A stretch of DNA of 64,000 nucleotides from Zygnema circumcarinatum (taxonomy: Eukaryota; Streptophyta; Zygnematophyceae; Zygnematales; Zygnemataceae). A program made the position numbers and the translations under genes. Numbering within the stretch: position 1 is the first letter of the stretch; the number at the start of each line of letters is the position of its first letter. This document shows, piece after piece, positions 60,456-64,000 of the stretch. The stretch covers positions 1,953,691 through 2,017,690 of the forward strand of contig CM074805.1 in assembly GCA_037447605.1 (NCBI GenBank). The letters run 5' to 3'. The notes beneath the pieces were generated by a model, which made no database searches, was not told the origin of the DNA, and worked only from the letters and a program-made list of their open reading frames with translations.

Positions 60456-61340
60456 GTAGCACGTGATAAGTAAGGCGAGACCGGCCGAGCTAGTTGAAGG
60501 TGTTACCGCCACCAAGGCAAGGCAATAAACCAATGAAGCGGTTGGGTTCTTGCGGGTCTCAGCAAAGATAAGCCGTGATCCGGGATTCGTGAGGTACGCG
60601 CGTACCGAAGACGATCCTCAAGATGTTCCCCACCCAAGGCCGACTGATGCTAGCGAGCCCTTGGGGGCTCTCCTCCCCCGTCTCCTCTCCCCAGTTCTTA
60701 GTTAGGGCTTCTAGTTATCATTGGTCATTGGGAGGGATGCGTGATAGAACAAGATGGTAGCTTGGCATAGTGACAAAGAAAGGGAAAATAGGACTCAACT
60801 TAGATAAAGACCTGATCTTGAGTCACCCCACCAAATGGGTTGGTCGGGGACGCTCATTGGCAATGAAAGGATCTTCTCACTGAAATCTTTGTCTAGCTGG
60901 GCTGAAGGGGACGTCTAAATGCTATCAGCAAGAAGACTCTTTCTCTCTCTCTCTCTCTATCTATGGCATGGAACTCTCTCTCTCTCTCACACTTAGCATC
61001 TGTTGCTGGAACTGAAGAGGAAGAAGAGAAGAACAAGACAACAAACCACACAACAAATACAAATATTTCAAGCCCAAATAAAAGACAAACTAGCATCACC
61101 GCCATCCCATCTACTTCTAACTGCTATGCAATCTTGAGTTCTTACAGTGATGCTCGACAATAACCGCCCAATCGAGAGGCCTCGATCGACCACGGGAGCC
61201 TTCGACGGGTCAACAAACACCGACGCGGGCACTTTGGCGGCGCCGCGCCTAGCCGATGGTGTCTGGCCGCCACCGGCGCCGCCAGATTTCTTCCGTCGCA
61301 ATTCCCCGGATCGCCGTCCGTGACACCCAATATGAACATG
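60456..61340. other. Repeat-derived spacer
   Basis: CT dinucleotide runs at 60941-60960 and 60975-60990. From about 61070 leftward reading on minus, a frame (GRRRAAKVPA-like, VPASVFVDPSKAPVVDRGLS) could be the start of a gag relic. No cellular gene is seen. Confidence 0.4.
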
Positions 61341-61349
61341 TCAAGTTGT

Positions 61350-61998
61350 AACAACCTGCCCCCTAGCAGGCTGCTCTGAGAGTCTAAGTGCCAAAGAGAG
61401 GAAGAGAGAGAGAGAGAGAGGGTCGAGCGGAGCTCACTGCCGGGTATTGTGCTTCCGGATACCTTCATCCGCTGCCAGCCCCTTTAAGTTCTCCGCTGAA
61501 CCCCCTCACAAAGATGGAGGACCGACCGCCTAAATAGCCCTCGCTGGCGGAGATCCTACGACCGACGGCTAAGCGACGGGCTTCCTCGCGGGTCTCGCCA
61601 AGATTCACGGGCGCGAGCGAAGCTGCGCCAGTCAGGCAGCCGGGTGACGCTGGAAACCGACGTAGTCGTATTCGCCGCCCCATCCGCATGCGACGGGACG
61701 CAGACGAAATAAAAGATGCCACCGCATCTCGTGGGTCGCGCCGCCGTGCGGCGCGCCGACGTGCGGCGGCGCGCGGCCAGATCTCTGGCCGCGGGATCCG
61801 TATGTCGGTTCGTCCGTGCATCTGTACGGACGACCAGTACGGTCCAAAAGAGATCCCTTGCCCGCGGCAAGGATCGAGCCCAAGACCCCTTGCGGTCTTG
61901 GCAGCGTCCTATCCTATCCGCTAGGCGCTGCGATGAAGGGGTAGTCATAGTATCACTATGAGTACGCCTCCGGGGTCACGCTGTAGCGTTACGCTACA
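61350..61998 (-). repeat. LTR of a second Ty3/gypsy chromovirus (minus strand)
   Basis: On the minus strand the tract CACAGGGGGGAGTAA is followed at 61998 by TGTAGCGTAACGCTACA, the same palindromic LTR tip as in the + element. A GA/CT microsatellite lies at 61398-61420. The far end near 61350 is a guess from the TTGTTACAAC sequence. Confidence 0.55.
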
Positions 61999-62032
61999 TT
62001 ACTCCCCCCTGTGAGTATGTGAACGCCCTCGT

Positions 62033-63640
62033 TCACTGGGGAATAGTAATCTTGGCAGCCCGCAGCTTAAGAGGTACGCGCCTCTGTCTGCGGGGTGTAC
62101 GGGAGGGCTCAGCGTTAATCCCGGTCAAGTCCCTTTCCGAGTAGCGCGTGGACGGTTCGGGAACCCCCCTAGCCGCCCTCGCCCGCTCACCAGCGGTCTG
62201 CGCCTCCCAGTACAATCTCAGGAGCTCCGTGCAATTTGTCAGATTGCTCTCACGTTCCCACGTGCTATGTTCAACCCCATAGCCCAACCATTTCACGAGA
62301 TATTCGGCGGAAGTTCGGGACTTACTCACAAATTCCGCGGGTTTGGATGGCCTCTACTCACTGACTAATCGAGGGGAGGTGGTTGACTCTCCTATCGCCG
62401 CGTACTTAAGAAGACCCACATGAAAACCGGATGGTTTTCATAGAGCCGTAAAGCCAACCGTAAGCTTTACTTCACCATTCGCCTACTTAATCGGGGTAAA
62501 GGCCCCATGAAGCGGCCACAAATCCTACTTCGTTCCGCCGTAAGTTCAGCGCCAGTTCGCCAGACTTTCACATTCTCCTCGTCGCCTACAATGGCTGTTA
62601 CGCGACATCTATCTACCATCGCGATAGGCTTTCTCACACACTGGTCGCTACGTGGTCCGCCTTTGCCAGAATGCCTCGACATTTTCCGAGAGGAAGGCAC
62701 CACCATGGGAGGTTGACTCCCGCCAGCTCCTCTCACGCCCCAAGGATCCGGGAGCCTGTGAACATCCATGTTCCACAGATCAGGCTGCTGATCTCTTGGC
62801 TGCAGGGATTTAGAGGATGCTGACCAAAGTTCAAAAAGAATGGAGTGGTACCGATTGATTCCTGGAATGCATTATTAATGGCGTACTCAGCCACCGGGAG
62901 CAGTTCATCCCATCCATCCAGGATAGGTCCCACATAATGCCTCAAATAGTCTTCCAGACTGCTAACCCTCCGCCCTTCATCTCGTCTGAGGGTGGAAGCG
63001 CCACTCATAGTTCCCGCTATCCCTCGGAGCACACGGAGGACTTTTTCCTTAAATGCCCCGTAATCGGTATCTCTATCTCAGATGATCTCGCATTGAAGTC
63101 CATGTTGACTCCAGACCTTGTCAACATATAGCCGTGCTATCTCGTCGGCTCCCGCTGTCTTAGCAGTAGCTGCAAAATGCACCATCTTGCTCAGCCGGTC
63201 GACGAACACGAGGATGGAGTCAAACCCCGAGCTGTCACAGGTAAATCTGTGATTAAGTCCATCCCTACACTCTCCCACTTCCTGTAAGGAGGGGTGAGCG
63301 GCTGAAGCAAGCCCGTCACTTTTCCTGTGCGGGGCTTATCCCGTTGACAAGTTGGGTATGCGAAAGTATTATTACGTCACGCCCCACAATTTAGGCCACC
63401 GCACTTTCGAAAGTGTTGCCGCACGGTTTTGGCAACCCCTATATGGCCTTCCGTGACGGAGGATCGCATCTCTACTCGAGCCAGACAACCAAATTGGGTA
63501 CTACTCAATCGCTATCGCGGTACCAAAACCGCCCAAGCACGAAGCTGTTCTTATAAACACGCTTGGCCGCCCAGAACAAAGGATCACCAGATACCCCTCT
63601 TTGGATCATCTCAGTTCAAATCGAGAGCAGGAGGGTTGAT
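62033..63640 (-). pseudogene. Ty3/gypsy chromovirus pol fragment: integrase and chromodomain
   Basis: Minus strand, from high to low coordinate: H2C2-type GHIGVAKTVRQHFRKC near 63430, PTCQRDKPRTGKVTGLLQPL near 63345, KWESVGMDLITDLP near 63265, VFVDRLSKMVHFAATAKTAG near 63190, YVDKVWSQHG near 63125, AEYAINNAFQESIGTTPFFL near 62890, then chromodomain AEYLVKWLGYGVEHSTWERE near 62305. Several frame breaks separate the pieces, though each is well preserved compared with the + element, so this copy is younger. The upstream RT lies outside or is lost. Confidence 0.85.
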
Positions 63641-63810
63641 CATGGCAACAAACCCGCCAACCGCAAGGTTTGAATGACAAGACCTCCCGCGGTAACAACC
63701 CGCCCCGCAGGTTCTAAATACGACCTCCCATAACCCACTGTTTTTACCATAAGCGGCAACCGATGTAAAACTCCAGGGGCCATACAACCCATGTATAGCG
63801 TTTCGCTACA
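63641..63810 (-). repeat. Possible LTR tip of a third chromovirus copy
   Basis: On the minus strand GGTGGGGAGGAA precedes TGTAGCGAAACGCTATACA at 63810, again the polypurine-plus-palindrome arrangement. It sits upstream of the integrase fragment, so it implies a nested or tandem insertion. Length unknown. Confidence 0.45.
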
Positions 63811-64000
63811 TTCCTCCCCACCTAAACCGGGCTCGTCCTCGAGCTCACTCAAGGGTTTTCACGTGCAGCGTTCAAGCTCCTTAAACACATGGACTACGGC
63901 CTTAGCCCCTTTGGCCACTAAGGAACGGGTTCCGTACCATGCTAAGAGATCACGGTTTTTTTAGGGTGGATTGCAAATACCGCCCTGGCCTACATCGTAT
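63811..64000. other. Window end, probably internal retrotransposon sequence
   Basis: No feature recognised in these last bases. Confidence 0.3.

Overview
The window is eukaryotic nuclear DNA. Genes are split into many short exons by GT-AG introns, often with TGCAG acceptors, and intergenic DNA is full of transposon relics. The best clue to the organism is a complete, co-linear CELLULOSE SYNTHASE INTERACTIVE (CSI1-type) gene of about 2157 residues, a family I know only from streptophytes. Plant-like methionine gamma-lyase, OS9, HVA22, eIF5-mimic and tRNA-Gly(UCC) genes agree. A streptophyte green alga is the most likely source; a zygnematophyte such as Closterium is a guess from the many CCCT/GAGG tracts. 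Interstitial CCCTAA arrays are present rather than the CCCTAAA unit of most land plants.

Layout. 0.3-4.0 kb (+): TRM82/WDR4 tRNA m7G methyltransferase subunit. 5.2-9.3 kb (+): an AtzA/TrzN-like metal-dependent amidohydrolase with 15-16 exons. 10.2-13.6 kb (+): eIF5-mimic protein (BZW/5MP). 16.5-18.8 kb (-): methionine gamma-lyase. 19.4-20.3 kb: a minisatellite element. 21.3-29.0 kb (-): CSI1. 30.2-32.0 kb (-): HVA22/REEP. 33.4-36.5 kb (-): OS9 ERAD lectin. 36.7 kb (+): tRNA-Gly. 37-45 kb: a transposon nest with a hAT MITE, TA-target MITEs, pogo-like MITEs and two LINE copies. 45.4-50.6 kb (+): a WbsX-like glycosyltransferase. 52.0-59.2 kb (+): a decayed Ty3/gypsy chromovirus with both LTRs. 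59.2-60.1 kb: an inverted second copy of the minisatellite element. 61-64 kb (-): one or two further chromovirus relics.

Six genes (TRM82, BZW, MGL, CSI1, HVA22, OS9) resolve into complete exon chains in which every splice phase closes. The amidohydrolase leaves three junctions open and the WbsX gene lacks a resolved 5' end. I see no operon-like cluster. The genes serve unrelated housekeeping roles: tRNA modification, translation control, sulfur amino-acid breakdown, cell-wall synthesis, and ER shaping and quality control.

The most informative unusual content is mobile DNA that can be dated within the window. Several insertions have an 'empty' paralogous site elsewhere in the same window, which gives target-site duplications and order of events directly. 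I found no convincing new multi-gene system.
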